Assembly: GCA_044507625.1 (NCBI GenBank)
Contig: JBIQJE010000001.1
Location: forward strand, 248,001 to 312,000
Direction: 5' to 3'
Origin: Hyphomicrobium_A sp044507625
Lineage (GTDB): Bacteria > Pseudomonadota > Alphaproteobacteria > Rhizobiales > Hyphomicrobiaceae
Length of the DNA stretch: 64,000 nt
In this document: one piece after another, positions 28,797-38,500 of the stretch
How the letters are laid out: every line of letters starts with the position of its first letter
Position numbering within the stretch: the stretch's first letter is position 1
Program-made: the position numbers and the translations under genes
The notes under the pieces: generated by a model
Told to the model about the DNA's origin: nothing
Seen by the model: the letters and a program-made list of their open reading frames with translations, nothing else
Database searches by the model: none

Positions 28797-29128
28797 AATG
28801 ATACTCCTCTCGGAAGCGGAATGCTCCCCCGCGCGCAACCTCTTGAAGCACTGTTAGTTCCCAATGAGCAAAACCAACGTTTTGCATTGATTTTACGTGG
28901 TCTTGTGCACGCATGTTGCGAGCACCTGAGATGCACGCGCTGCGGGCAACCACGGCGCGCGATGCGCAGGTGGAACACGCTTCGATACCCATCGGACGCG
29001 CTCTGCTCGCCATCGCTCGCGAGCGTATCGATTACGTCGAGCGGCGAATAGCGGATGCCGCTACTGACTGCAGTGCGCAACACCAGATGCGCCGGGTGCG
29101 TCAGCAGCGACGGCGTGTCAACGCACAG
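28797..29128. other. Intergenic region between hutWX and the repeat gene
   Basis: Should contain the promoter of the small repeat gene on its left side (AT-rich 28870-28900 with AACGTTTTGCATTGATTTTA) and the end of the hutWX transcript on its right side. No gene or clear terminator was seen. Confidence 0.4.
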
Positions 29129-31081
29129 CTACGACCTCACATTGGCGTGCCGCCGCGCCAGGGTTTCAAACGCTGCGACTTGGTCCTTGTCCAGCTTGTG
29201 ATCCTCGTGCCGGCGTACAAAGATTTTGAACATGACGCCACCGTCGACATCGAAAAACTGGATCGAGCAGCTGTCGAGTCCCATGAACGGCCGCCTCACG
29301 AAGGCGATAGCGGCACAGCGATCGGCCTTCACGTGCCCGCCGATTGGTCCTTTGCCGCCGAGATTGAAGTAACCGCGCGCCGTGGTTCCGCGCGGCATCA
29401 GCCCTACGCATTCCAAGATGACGTTCGGCGTATGGACGAGAAAGAGCACCTCGCCCCACGCGGCGAGCGCGGTGAATACGTCGTGGAACACAGCCGCCGG
29501 CGCCCATCGGCAGTTTGCCTGCGGCAGCATGCGGGTCGCCTCGAGAACCGTAACGCCATGCTCGCGCGCGAGCGTCTCGATCACCCCGTCCTGGTCGGCG
29601 GCAAGGCGCGAAGCGAGCTGGGCGCGCGTGGTTTCGGACGTGTCTGCAATGGTCATGTGGGCATTTCCTTCAGCAATGCTGGTGCGTTCGCGCAGTGCGA
29701 GCGCCGCGTAGAGGCCTTTGGTGAGAGTCGTGATCCAGAATGCGCCTGCGCGCGTGGTGCGAAAGCCCGTCGCTTCCAAGTCGCCGAGCCCAGCCTCGGC
29801 CCAATCCTGGAGGAGCGGCAGGGAAGCTTCCGCGAAGCCGGGCGCTAGGCGGTCGACGCCAGCGAGGTCGAGCATGCCATCCTCGAGGCCGGAAGCGATC
29901 GCCGTGCGCGCGGCGTGATCGCGCGGCAGGCGCGCAAGCCCTTCGACGGGCATACGACCCTGGGCAATCAGCATGCGTCTCCGGGGGATATCGACAATGT
30001 TTCGCCAGGTGTGCCCATGTGCCTGGCCTCCCGCGCCCGGACCGAATGCAAGGCAAGGCACGCCTGCTTTGATCAGCCGGTTGTATCGATTGCGATCGCG
30101 ATGTGAACGCACGAAGTGCGCCTGCGAAGCTTGCCGCCACCCGTCTGAGGCCAGGAGATCGGCGGCCTTCCGATAAGCCTCGGCCTGAAAGGGCAACGGC
30201 CCCGCCGGCGCGAGTTTACCGGCGTCGATCGCTTGGAAAAGCGGACCGCCCGGCCAGATGTTGAGGGCATAGATTGTCAGCCCGTCGATGCGCAGATCGA
30301 TCGCCATCTCGATGTCCCGATGCCAGATCTCCTGCGTCTGGCCGGGTAGTCCATAGATGAGATCGCATCCGATCGATGCCCGGCCCAGCGCTATGAGATC
30401 GGCAAGAAACGCGTACACCTCTTCGCCGCTTGCCTTGCGTCCGAGCCGCCGCCGCACGTCGGTATTGAAGCACTGAATACCGAGTGAGATTCGGTTGGCG
30501 CCCGCATCGAGGGCGGCAACCGCCTTGGCCAATCCGAAATCGTGGACCCGCCCCTCAACCGTGATCTCACAGTCGAGTGCGAGCGGAAGGTGGCGGCGCA
30601 GGCCCGCGACGAGCCTCGCGAGGTCGTCGCCGGACAGCGCGGATGGCGTCCCGCCTCCGATGTAGACGGCCTCGACAGGCGCCGACGCCACCAGCGGCCT
30701 GTCCGCAAGCCGCGCCACTTCGGCAACCACATCGTCGACGAACGCGGCCGAACCCTCCGGGCGCCAGACGTTCTGGAAAAAGCCGCAGAAGAGACAATGG
30801 TTCTGGCAGTAAGGCACATGCACGTAGGCAACGGCGGACTGCGTGCGCGGTGTTGCGAAAATCCGTCCGAGGGTCGTGCCCGCGTCGTCCTGCGCGACAG
30901 GTTCGCTGCCCTGCCAGGGCGCGACGAAATGACGGCGCCCAAATGCCCCCGTGAGAGGATCGACACCACGCTGCGCCGCATAGGTCGCGAGTGGCTCGGC
31001 ATCGGCCGTAAATATGCGAGCGCCGATGTCTCGTCGTTGCGAAGGGCTTCTACGAACGTGCAGGTTGCTGTGCCCGGTCAT
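29129..31081 (-). CDS. hutW-hutX: HutW-HutX fusion: radical SAM haem-utilisation protein with haem carrier domain
   Basis: Encodes 650 residues in one frame. Residues 1-475 are HutW/ChuW, related to HemN: the radical SAM cluster CX3CX2C is at Cys92/96/99 (YCQNHCLFCG), followed by YIGGGTPSAL and GCDLIYGLPGQTQEIW. ChuW-type enzymes open the haem ring without oxygen and release iron. Residues 476-650 are a complete HutX/ChuX haem-carrier domain (WGEVLFLVHTPNVILE, RGYFNLGGKGPIGGHVKAD, RPFMGLDSCSIQFFD, MFKIFVRR). These are normally two adjacent genes. Residue 476 is an ATG (29654-29656) with GAAGGAA just upstream, so a separate HutX product may also be made. An iron-box-like dyad lies 62 bases before the start. 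No TonB haem receptor is in the window. Confidence 0.88.
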   Translation of the reverse strand: MTGHSNLHVRRSPSQRRDIGARIFTADAEPLATYAAQRGVDPLTGAFGRRHFVAPWQGSEPVAQDDAGTTLGRIFATPRTQSAVAYVHVPYCQNHCLFCGFFQNVWRPEGSAAFVDDVVAEVARLADRPLVASAPVEAVYIGGGTPSALSGDDLARLVAGLRRHLPLALDCEITVEGRVHDFGLAKAVAALDAGANRISLGIQCFNTDVRRRLGRKASGEEVYAFLADLIALGRASIGCDLIYGLPGQTQEIWHRDIEMAIDLRIDGLTIYALNIWPGGPLFQAIDAGKLAPAGPLPFQAEAYRKAADLLASDGWRQASQAHFVRSHRDRNRYNRLIKAGVPCLAFGPGAGGQAHGHTWRNIVDIPRRRMLIAQGRMPVEGLARLPRDHAARTAIASGLEDGMLDLAGVDRLAPGFAEASLPLLQDWAEAGLGDLEATGFRTTRAGAFWITTLTKGLYAALALRERTSIAEGNAHMTIADTSETTRAQLASRLAADQDGVIETLAREHGVTVLEATRMLPQANCRWAPAAVFHDVFTALAAWGEVLFLVHTPNVILECVGLMPRGTTARGYFNLGGKGPIGGHVKADRCAAIAFVRRPFMGLDSCSIQFFDVDGGVMFKIFVRRHEDHKLDKDQVAAFETLARRHANVRS

Positions 31082-31142
31082 TGGCGCGTTCTCTCGAACC
31101 GTGGCGGCGCTTCGGCAAGGCCCCTACGCGCAGAACGATTGT

Positions 31143-31157
31143 TGACGCCAATTATCA
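31143..31157. promoter_or_regulatory. RirA-type iron-responsive operator candidate
   Basis: TGA-N9-TCA with an AT-leaning spacer, extended to TTGA..TCAA, lies 62 bases upstream of hutWX. This is the form of the iron-responsive operator bound by RirA in Hyphomicrobiales. The bare pattern also occurs by chance, so the support comes from location before a haem-iron gene. Confidence 0.45.
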
Positions 31158-31269
31158 ACTTTATGCAGCGCGTGGCTTATCCAAAATCAAACCGGGTTCG
31201 GCGTCTGCATTTTTGCCGGCACGGACGTGTCACCGCCGCGTGGCTTGCCCGTGTCACCTACACGCGCCG

Positions 31270-32100
31270 CTATCGGCGTTGCCGCTGGGCGAGCTTGCCC
31301 AGAAGACCGCCGTGATGATGCAGGCCATCGATTCTCCGCTTCAGCGCATCCTTGGCAGCGCGGCGCAGCTTCGACTCTTCGCCATGGTGGTGATGGTTTG
31401 AGTGTGCATCTTCGAGCTTGTGCTTGATCTTCTCCTCGACGCGATCCTTCACCCGCTCGATCTTCTCAGCGATCGCATCCCTGATGCGTGCCTTTGCCTC
31501 CTCCTTGAGAAGGATCAGCCTTTCCTCGATGGCGGCTCGCGCCGTATCCGCAGGAGCATCGACACGCCCATCGGCATCCTCGGATACGACCGGCGGGAAA
31601 GCGGACGAACCTTTTCTCGAAGTACGCCCGGACTGACCGCGTGCGCCCCGGCTGGACGCATGGCTCTGCTCCGACACCACCGGAGGCCAATCGGCAGATG
31701 AATGATCGGTCACTTCCGCCCCGGCACTCACCTCCTCTACGGGAGGAAAGCCCGTCCGGCCGTCTCCTGCCGCCGACCCGGTATCGACGGAAGAATTCTG
31801 CGATGCGACGACGGGCGGAAATTGCACCTGTGACGAAGCACCCTCGTCCGTGACGACCGGAGGAAATTGCGCCTCATCCGACCCTAGCGCCGCGTCATTG
31901 CTTTGAGGAAGCTCGCACCCGAGCAACACAGCCATCCGGCGATACGCGGCAAGGTCGCGGAGATATTCGGCGCAAAGCTGCGGATCGGGTACAGCGCCTT
32001 GGGGCGCCGCGCCGCCGGGGGCCGCGTTGACCGCGCCGGCCGACAGGATGGAGGCGAGGGCTAAGAGGGAAGCAATAGATGTGCGCGCCGCGGGTGTCAT
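31270..32100 (-). CDS. Secreted protein with FPPV motif array and His-rich helical tail
   Basis: Encodes 276 residues; no known family was recognised. A signal peptide ends near residue 26 (AVNA-AP). Residues 37-63 form a short helical segment with two cysteines (Cys43, Cys62). Residues 75-175 are low-complexity and acidic, with five copies of a four-residue motif: FPPV at 79, 94, 118 and 168 and WPPV at 138, usually followed by V plus an acidic or Ser-rich stretch. Residues 185-232 form a long charged amphipathic helix (likely coiled coil), then NHHHHGEES and LHHHGG histidine clusters that could bind metal. The same FPPV motif occurs in the 2118-residue surface protein encoded two genes upstream in the same direction. 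Confidence 0.7.
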   Translation of the reverse strand: MTPAARTSIASLLALASILSAGAVNAAPGGAAPQGAVPDPQLCAEYLRDLAAYRRMAVLLGCELPQSNDAALGSDEAQFPPVVTDEGASSQVQFPPVVASQNSSVDTGSAAGDGRTGFPPVEEVSAGAEVTDHSSADWPPVVSEQSHASSRGARGQSGRTSRKGSSAFPPVVSEDADGRVDAPADTARAAIEERLILLKEEAKARIRDAIAEKIERVKDRVEEKIKHKLEDAHSNHHHHGEESKLRRAAKDALKRRIDGLHHHGGLLGKLAQRQRR

Positions 32101-32189
32101 GGTGGGTGCTCCGTCTGTTTACCCCTCGACAATTAGAGGAGAGACGGCACAGCGCAGTCCCGCCGGGAACAGTCCCGCCCGTCACACCG

Positions 32190-32477
32190 CTACGAGCAGC
32201 GTGACAGGCACTTTCCGCGCGCCCTGGGATCGTTGCCGTGTTTGAGCCAGCACTTGTCCTCGCATTTCTTCTGCGGTTTCGCATTGCAGATGCGCAGGCA
32301 CGCATACTTGCGGCTACGGTCTTTCGCCTCGAGGACGCATTTCTTGTAACAGGAATCGATCACTTGGCCGGAGAGCACGACGATGCTCCGGCCCTGTTGC
32401 CCCGTGCCCGGCGATAGCGCAAGCACCCACGTCGGAATGAATGCGATCGCCGCGGCGGCAGCGGCTATGCGAAGCAT
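32190..32477 (-). CDS. Small secreted protein with four CxxxC motifs
   Basis: Encodes 95 residues from the ATG at 32477, with AAGGAGAG upstream. A signal peptide (AAAAAAIAFIPTWVLA) precedes a mature basic protein with eight cysteines arranged as four CxxxC pairs: CYKKC, CLRIC, CEDKC, CLSRC. This spacing suggests helical hairpins held by paired disulfides. The family is not recognised. It lies between the large surface protein (36 bases upstream) and the FPPV protein (89 bases downstream) on the same strand, so it is probably part of the same transcription unit. Confidence 0.65.
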   Translation of the reverse strand: MLRIAAAAAAIAFIPTWVLALSPGTGQQGRSIVVLSGQVIDSCYKKCVLEAKDRSRKYACLRICNAKPQKKCEDKCWLKHGNDPRARGKCLSRCS

Positions 32478-32513
32478 ATTGCTCTCCTTTGATGACACGG
32501 TATCGAGGCTCAC

Positions 32514-35500
32514 TCACTTCACAATGATTTCGTCGCCCTTCTTGCTCGGAGAGGAAATGATCCTGCATCGGTGACCGATGAATTTAGCGGGCGGCCGGCA
32601 GAAGCAATTGGGCGGCGTTCCGATACGCCCACCGGTGCATTTGCCTTTGGACGTGTCGGTTTTGGGCGGATCAGTCTGCTTCGGCGGCGGATCCGGCAAG
32701 CACTGCTCCGAGCGTGTCCAGTGGGTGCCGGGAGGACACTTGCAGTTGGGAGGCGTGCCGATACGCCCACCGGTGCAACGTTCCTTTGGCTGCGGTTTCA
32801 CGCATTTGCCGTTCTGGAACCGCGTGCCGGGCGGACAGCAGTTCGGCGGCGATCCCGTCATCCCGACCGGACACTTGCAGTTGGGCGGGCGGCCGAACGT
32901 GCCGGCCGGGCATCTGAGGCCATCCGTATCGCCCTTGCTGGGGTTGGTGCCGTCGGGCGACTTGTCCGGACGGCAGGCACCGCGCGCGAAGTGCGTGTCC
33001 GTGGGGCAGCACCTTGGCCACGTCCCGACCGGGCGCGGCGGCTTGCAGACCTTCTCGGTCGCCTTGCCGTCGTCACCCTTGCTGGTGTTGGCTCCGCCAT
33101 CGCCCTCGGGCGACTTGTCTGGACGGCAGGCACCGCGCGCGAAGTGCGTGTCCGTGGGGCAGCACCTTGGCCACGTCCCGACCGGGCGCGGCGGCTTGCA
33201 GACCTTCTCGGTCGCCTTGCCGTCGTCACCCTTGCTGGTGTTGGCTCCGCCATCGCCCTCGGGCGACTTGTCTGGACGGCAGGCACCGCGCGCGAAGTGC
33301 GTGTCCGTGGGGCAGCACCTTGGCCACGTTCCGACCGGGCGTGGCGGCTTGCAGACCTTCTCGGTCGCCTTGCCGTCGTCGCCCTTGCTGGTGTTGGAAC
33401 CGCCATCGCCTTGATCGCGCTTGTCGGGTACGCATGCACCGCGCGGGGGATTGACCCGGCGATCAAAGTGCGTGTTGCGCTCGCAGCAGTTGGGGAACGT
33501 ACCAACCGGGCGGCTGCGCGGACACACATTGACAGGCACCGTTGTGCCGCCACCTCCGGCGTTATTTTGGATTGGCGGAGGCGGTGGCTGCGCCGTGGTG
33601 CAATTGCGGCCATTCCACTCCGTACCCGGCGGGCAGGCGCACGCATCCTCACCGACGCGGATCATGCCGCCGGAGCACTTGCGTGCCGGCTCCTCGGTCT
33701 TGCTCTCAGTGACTTTGACGTTGTGACAGGAGGACGAGGTGTTATTCGCCGCGTCTGCGCCACGCGGCGCCGTGGCTTCACGCTTCCCGCCGGTGAGAAT
33801 TGCGCAATTGGTGAAGTCGCCGGCGCTTCTGGGCATGCGCGCCGTCACGTGGAACGTACGCTTACCGCCGGCAGATAGTGTGAAGTCATCGCCCGTCTTG
33901 CAGTTGAAGGGAATTTCCGCCGGCTGCTGGGTGCACGGCAAGGGTGGCGAGATCGACAGGATGGACATTGAATCGATGCCGGAAAGGCCGTCCGTAAGCG
34001 TAACCGCGCCAGCGTGGTCCTTCGCCCCCGCGTTGGAAAGCGTGAGGTCGAATGCACACTCTACACCGGGCTTGCAGGACGCAGGGCCCGTCTTCTCGAT
34101 CTTGAGACTGAACGGCTGGTCCGGCGGCGCGAGCTGCACGCTATGGCAGGCGGGCTCGGAGGCGCCCTCGGACGATTGGCCCTCGCCGACGGACGCGCAG
34201 TTCGAAAACGACGCGGCAGTCGCATCCGCGGGCAAACGCACGATCATGACATACTTATTGTGCTCGCCGGGCGTGAGGTTCATGTGCCCTGTGCAGGTGA
34301 AGGGGATCTGCGTAGGCGCGGGCGTGCACGGGAAGGGATCGGCGCCGGCTTGCGGCGTTATCGAAACGATCTGCGCCGAAGACAGGCCGGATAGCCTGTC
34401 GGACACGGTGACGGGATCGTCGTGGACGATCTGCTCATCATTGAAGATGTCGAGCTCGAACCTGCATTCGCCGCCGGGCTGACACGACTGGTCGCCCGTC
34501 TTCACCACCTTTACCTTGAACGGATCGAGCCGCTGAGAAGCGCACTTCTTCTTGTCGCCGGTCAGCGGGCCCAAGTCCGCTCCAAGGGGCACGAGCTCCG
34601 CGCAGTTGTTGATCGAGTTGCTGTTTTGCCAGGTGCTTCCGGGTTTGACCGAGATTCCTAGCTCGATGAATTTGCCCGGAGCCAGGGGACCGAAGGTGCC
34701 CGCTTTGAGCGGATTCGGCGCGCCGGGGATCTCGCAGTCGATGGACTGGTTGGTCGCAATACCGCCCTTCCCGTTCTTCGCGGTGGAGCACTTCCAGCCG
34801 ATGTTGCCGCCCGGTCCTTCTTCGATCACCTCGGGCACACCGAGGGAAATCGTATCGGTGACCTTGATCGGTCCGGTGAAGTCGCCGGTTCCCGTGTTCG
34901 TCACGCGGATGATGAAGAGGCATTCCTTCTTGAGCTCGCAGTGGTCCGCCCCTTTCTGGGTGGGACTGGCGTTGCGCTTCTCGATGCTGAGGTTGGCGAA
35001 CGGCTTTTCGGTCTTCGCGTCGCGGCTTATTTCAACGCAGCGCTCGCGGTTCTGAGTATTGTCGACGGAGTTGCCCGACACGCTTCCGCAGTTGAGTCCG
35101 TGGAACTGCTTGTCGATGACGACCATCTTGAAGGTAGCGCCCACAGTACCGTTCGGCTCGATCTTGCCCGTGAAGTTACAGATTGGATTCACCCCCTTGG
35201 GGCAGGTGACACCCGTCGAAGCGGAGACGGCCGTCACCTCGGCATTGAGCCGCTCGAATGGAGTAAACTTATTCCCTCCCACCTTCATCGCTTCGTCGAA
35301 GAACACGAAAGTACCGTTGAATTCGCCTTCGCCCACGTTACGCACTGAAATGACGAACGTGCATTCCGGCCGGCAATCGCCCGACTCGAGCTTCTTTGTT
35401 GCGCGCAGTAGCGGCGTCTTGTCCTTGCGCAGAGGTATCTCCGCGCACGTCTTGTTCGCCGCGCCCGCGAGGGTGACGCAATTGCGGATGCTGCCGGCGT

Positions 35501-38500
35501 CGGTCGTCTCCTGTGGCACCAGGTTGAAAGTGAATTCGAGCGGCGGGCCACCCGCCTTGAGCGGACCGGGAATCTTGCAGTGCATGCTCCCCTGGCCGTC
35601 GTGCTTGCAGCCGTTCGGCAACGACGAGTTCTGCCCAACTTTGAGTTTCTTATCGAGGAAGGTGGCGTCGTCGTCGAACTCGATGTCACCGTTGAAATCA
35701 CCGGGACCCGGATTCTTGATGGTGACCTTGAACAGGCAGCCGCCGCCCAGCGCCGAGCACGAGTTGACCAGCGCCTCCTTGGCAACCTCGAGCTGACCCT
35801 GCTGGCCGGGTTTTGGCTCCGGCGCGTTCATCGGCAGGGTCGCGCACGATTTGGCCGGTGCATCCTTCAGCGTTGCGCAGTTCTGCACGTTCTGCACTGC
35901 GCCGATGCCGGGGCCGAGATCGAACGTGAGGTTGAGCGGGGGCGCAGCACCATTGGCCGGTATCTTCAGCTTGGCGGTGCACTTGAAGCCCTGCCCGTTC
36001 TTGGGGCACGACCACGGCGCGGCGGGCGCGGGCGCTATGGCCGTCGCGCCGAAGATGGCTCCGTCGCCGGTGATCGAATCGTCGAACTCGACCTCGCCGT
36101 CGAACTCGGCGTTGCTCGTGTTCTTGATGGCGAAGCTGAATTCGCAGATCCGGTTGTTCTTGCAGGCGACGCCCGTCTTCAGCAGCGAAAGCTGGCCTGC
36201 CTGCGACGGCGTAGGCTCCTCCGGCTCAACAGGAGGCGGGAGGGTCGGCTCGGTCGTCGGCGTACCCTGGTCGTCCGGCTTGGTGGAATCCCACTTGATG
36301 CACGACGTATTGTCGTTCGGATTGGAATCCGCGCTCGTTTCGCCCGTCGAGGGTACCTCCTGAGGTGCGGCCGTGCCGGCCGCCGCCGACGCAACGTTGT
36401 TGGCGGCATTCACGTCGGCGATGTTCGGGGATGCGACGGTTGCCGTCGCCGTAATCGGCCCGGCCGGCTCGGCAGGGAATATGCCCTTCACCTCGAAACT
36501 TTTCTGACCCTTCGGCGGCAGCACGCCCGGCGTTGAAAAGTGTGTGGTGTTGCCCTCCTGGTTCGTAGCGATGCCGCCACTGCTGCCGAGGCCGGGATTG
36601 GTGCCCGAGGTGGTCACCGAGAAGAAGAGATCGCTCGGGACTGTACCGGGATTGGAAATCGTCACGATCCATGAGCAGTCGCGCAAGTTGCCGCGCTGCG
36701 TACACTGCGGCGCGCCGGTAATGGCGACGGCGCGGTCGAGGCCCTTGGTGGTACTTGCCGCCAGATCGGGGAGTGCAGGTTGCTCCTTCGCCGAGACGAA
36801 ACCGGCTCTCGCTTGTTCCCCGCCCGGTCCTGGCTTGATGGTGACGCAGTTTTCGACCGTGAGACCGCCCGGGGGCACCGCAAAGGTGGCTTTGACCTGG
36901 TTGCTGAACTCCCGCGAACCGGGTGGAATCGTCGTCGCACCGAACTCGTTCGGCTCCGTCGTGAACCCCGTCGCCGTCTTGGCCGCCGAGAAGCCGATAT
37001 CGAACGACTGCGGTGCAACCGAGAAGCGATCCTCTAGGATAACTTCATTCGCCACGAATGGGACTTGCGACGTGTTCGTCACGTTGATGAGGTAGTCGCA
37101 CTCTGCCTTGTCGGCCGCGACGAGCTTGCAAGTCTGCGTCTTTACGGGCGCGAGATTGGGTGCGTTGGGATCGGTTTCGTCGGCCGTCGTGCCGCCACCG
37201 TCATCCTCGACAGGCGGAAAAGTCTCCCCGGCCGTTCCGTCGGCGGTGGTGGCGCCGCCACCTCCATCGTCGACCGGCGGAAAGGCTTCGCCACCTCCGC
37301 CTGCACCGCCGTCCGCAACGGGCGGGAAGGCGTCACCGCCCTCTCCCGGTGCCGCGTCAGCGGCGATGGGCGGGAACCCGGCGTCGACACCGCACAGGCG
37401 CAGCGCTGCGACGCTGCCGACATGCCCGCGGACCTCCGGATCTCCCTGCCGTGAATCGTAGCCGATGAATGCGCTCTGTGCCGGTGGCACGTTGGTGGGA
37501 CGCACCAGCTCGAGCGCGTTGAGCTGAACGCCGCTGGCGGTGGTGCTGAGCGTATCGCCGGTGACGGCAACCGCTCCGTCGCACGTGTTGAGGTCGATGA
37601 AGCCGTCCGGCCTGTAGCCGTATTGCAGACTGACGCCGCCGCTGCCGGCGTTGCTGTTGTCGGCCGTGCCGACGGCGTAGGTCGCGGGCTCCTTGCTCCA
37701 GAGGCCGGGCGTGTTTGGATCGTCTGGCGTTTCCAGCGTGTACCGCAGAACCTGTGCGCCAGAATCGGCAAAGCTGCCGTAGTCGTAGGGGTTCTTTACC
37801 GGACCGCGCTGCGCAAGCAGCATGCGGCCGGTGGCATCGAAGGCGATGGCGGTGATGGGAAACGGCTTCTCAGCCTCGACCGCGACCTCACGTCTCGCAT
37901 CATTCAGAAAAGCGCCGCCGTTCAGCCCCACCGACCAGATTTCCGGTCCCTCCGCCACGGAATAATAGAGGCGTCCATCATGGACGGCGAACGCGTCGAC
38001 CCGTCGAGCGGGCTGTGTGAACCCCCACGTCGCGGGATCGTCAGCCTTGAAGTCGTTGCTCGTGATGTCGAGCCGGCTGCCATCGTCTGAAACGGCCTCC
38101 ATTCCGTTGGCGCGCCGCGCTGTGACGCCGTGGTCAAACTGGCCGAGGTCGGCGGCGTTGTATTCGAGGCCGAAACGATGGATGAGCCCGCTGTCGAGAT
38201 CGGACGCAAAGAGCGTGCGCGATTTCGGATCATAGGCCAGTCCGCCAATGCCCGGTCCGGTGTTGAGGATGCCGGAGAATGCGGTGTCCGCCAGATACGT
38301 CACTGCACCGGTCGCACCGTCGATCTTATAAATGGCGCCCGGGCTGTTGCTGGACAGACTGCCGAACTGGCCCTCCATGAAGCTCGCATCGGGCGTGCCA
38401 GCCTTGAGACGTATCGGTTTGCCATCGGCGGCGCGGCCGGCCCCGACGATGTGCAAGCCGAACGCCGATGTCGCCGCTGCGAAGATGCGCGGTGGCCCCC

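Noticed and set aside
32961..33419. Possible CRISPR-like array
   Set aside because: The period is 153 bases with no short repeat/unique spacer pattern, and the repeats stay in frame within a large gene.
32571..33878. 435-codon plus-strand frame with internal repeats
   Set aside because: It is antisense to the giant surface gene; its repeats are the mirror of the 153-bp coding repeats, and its translation lacks a signal peptide or domain.
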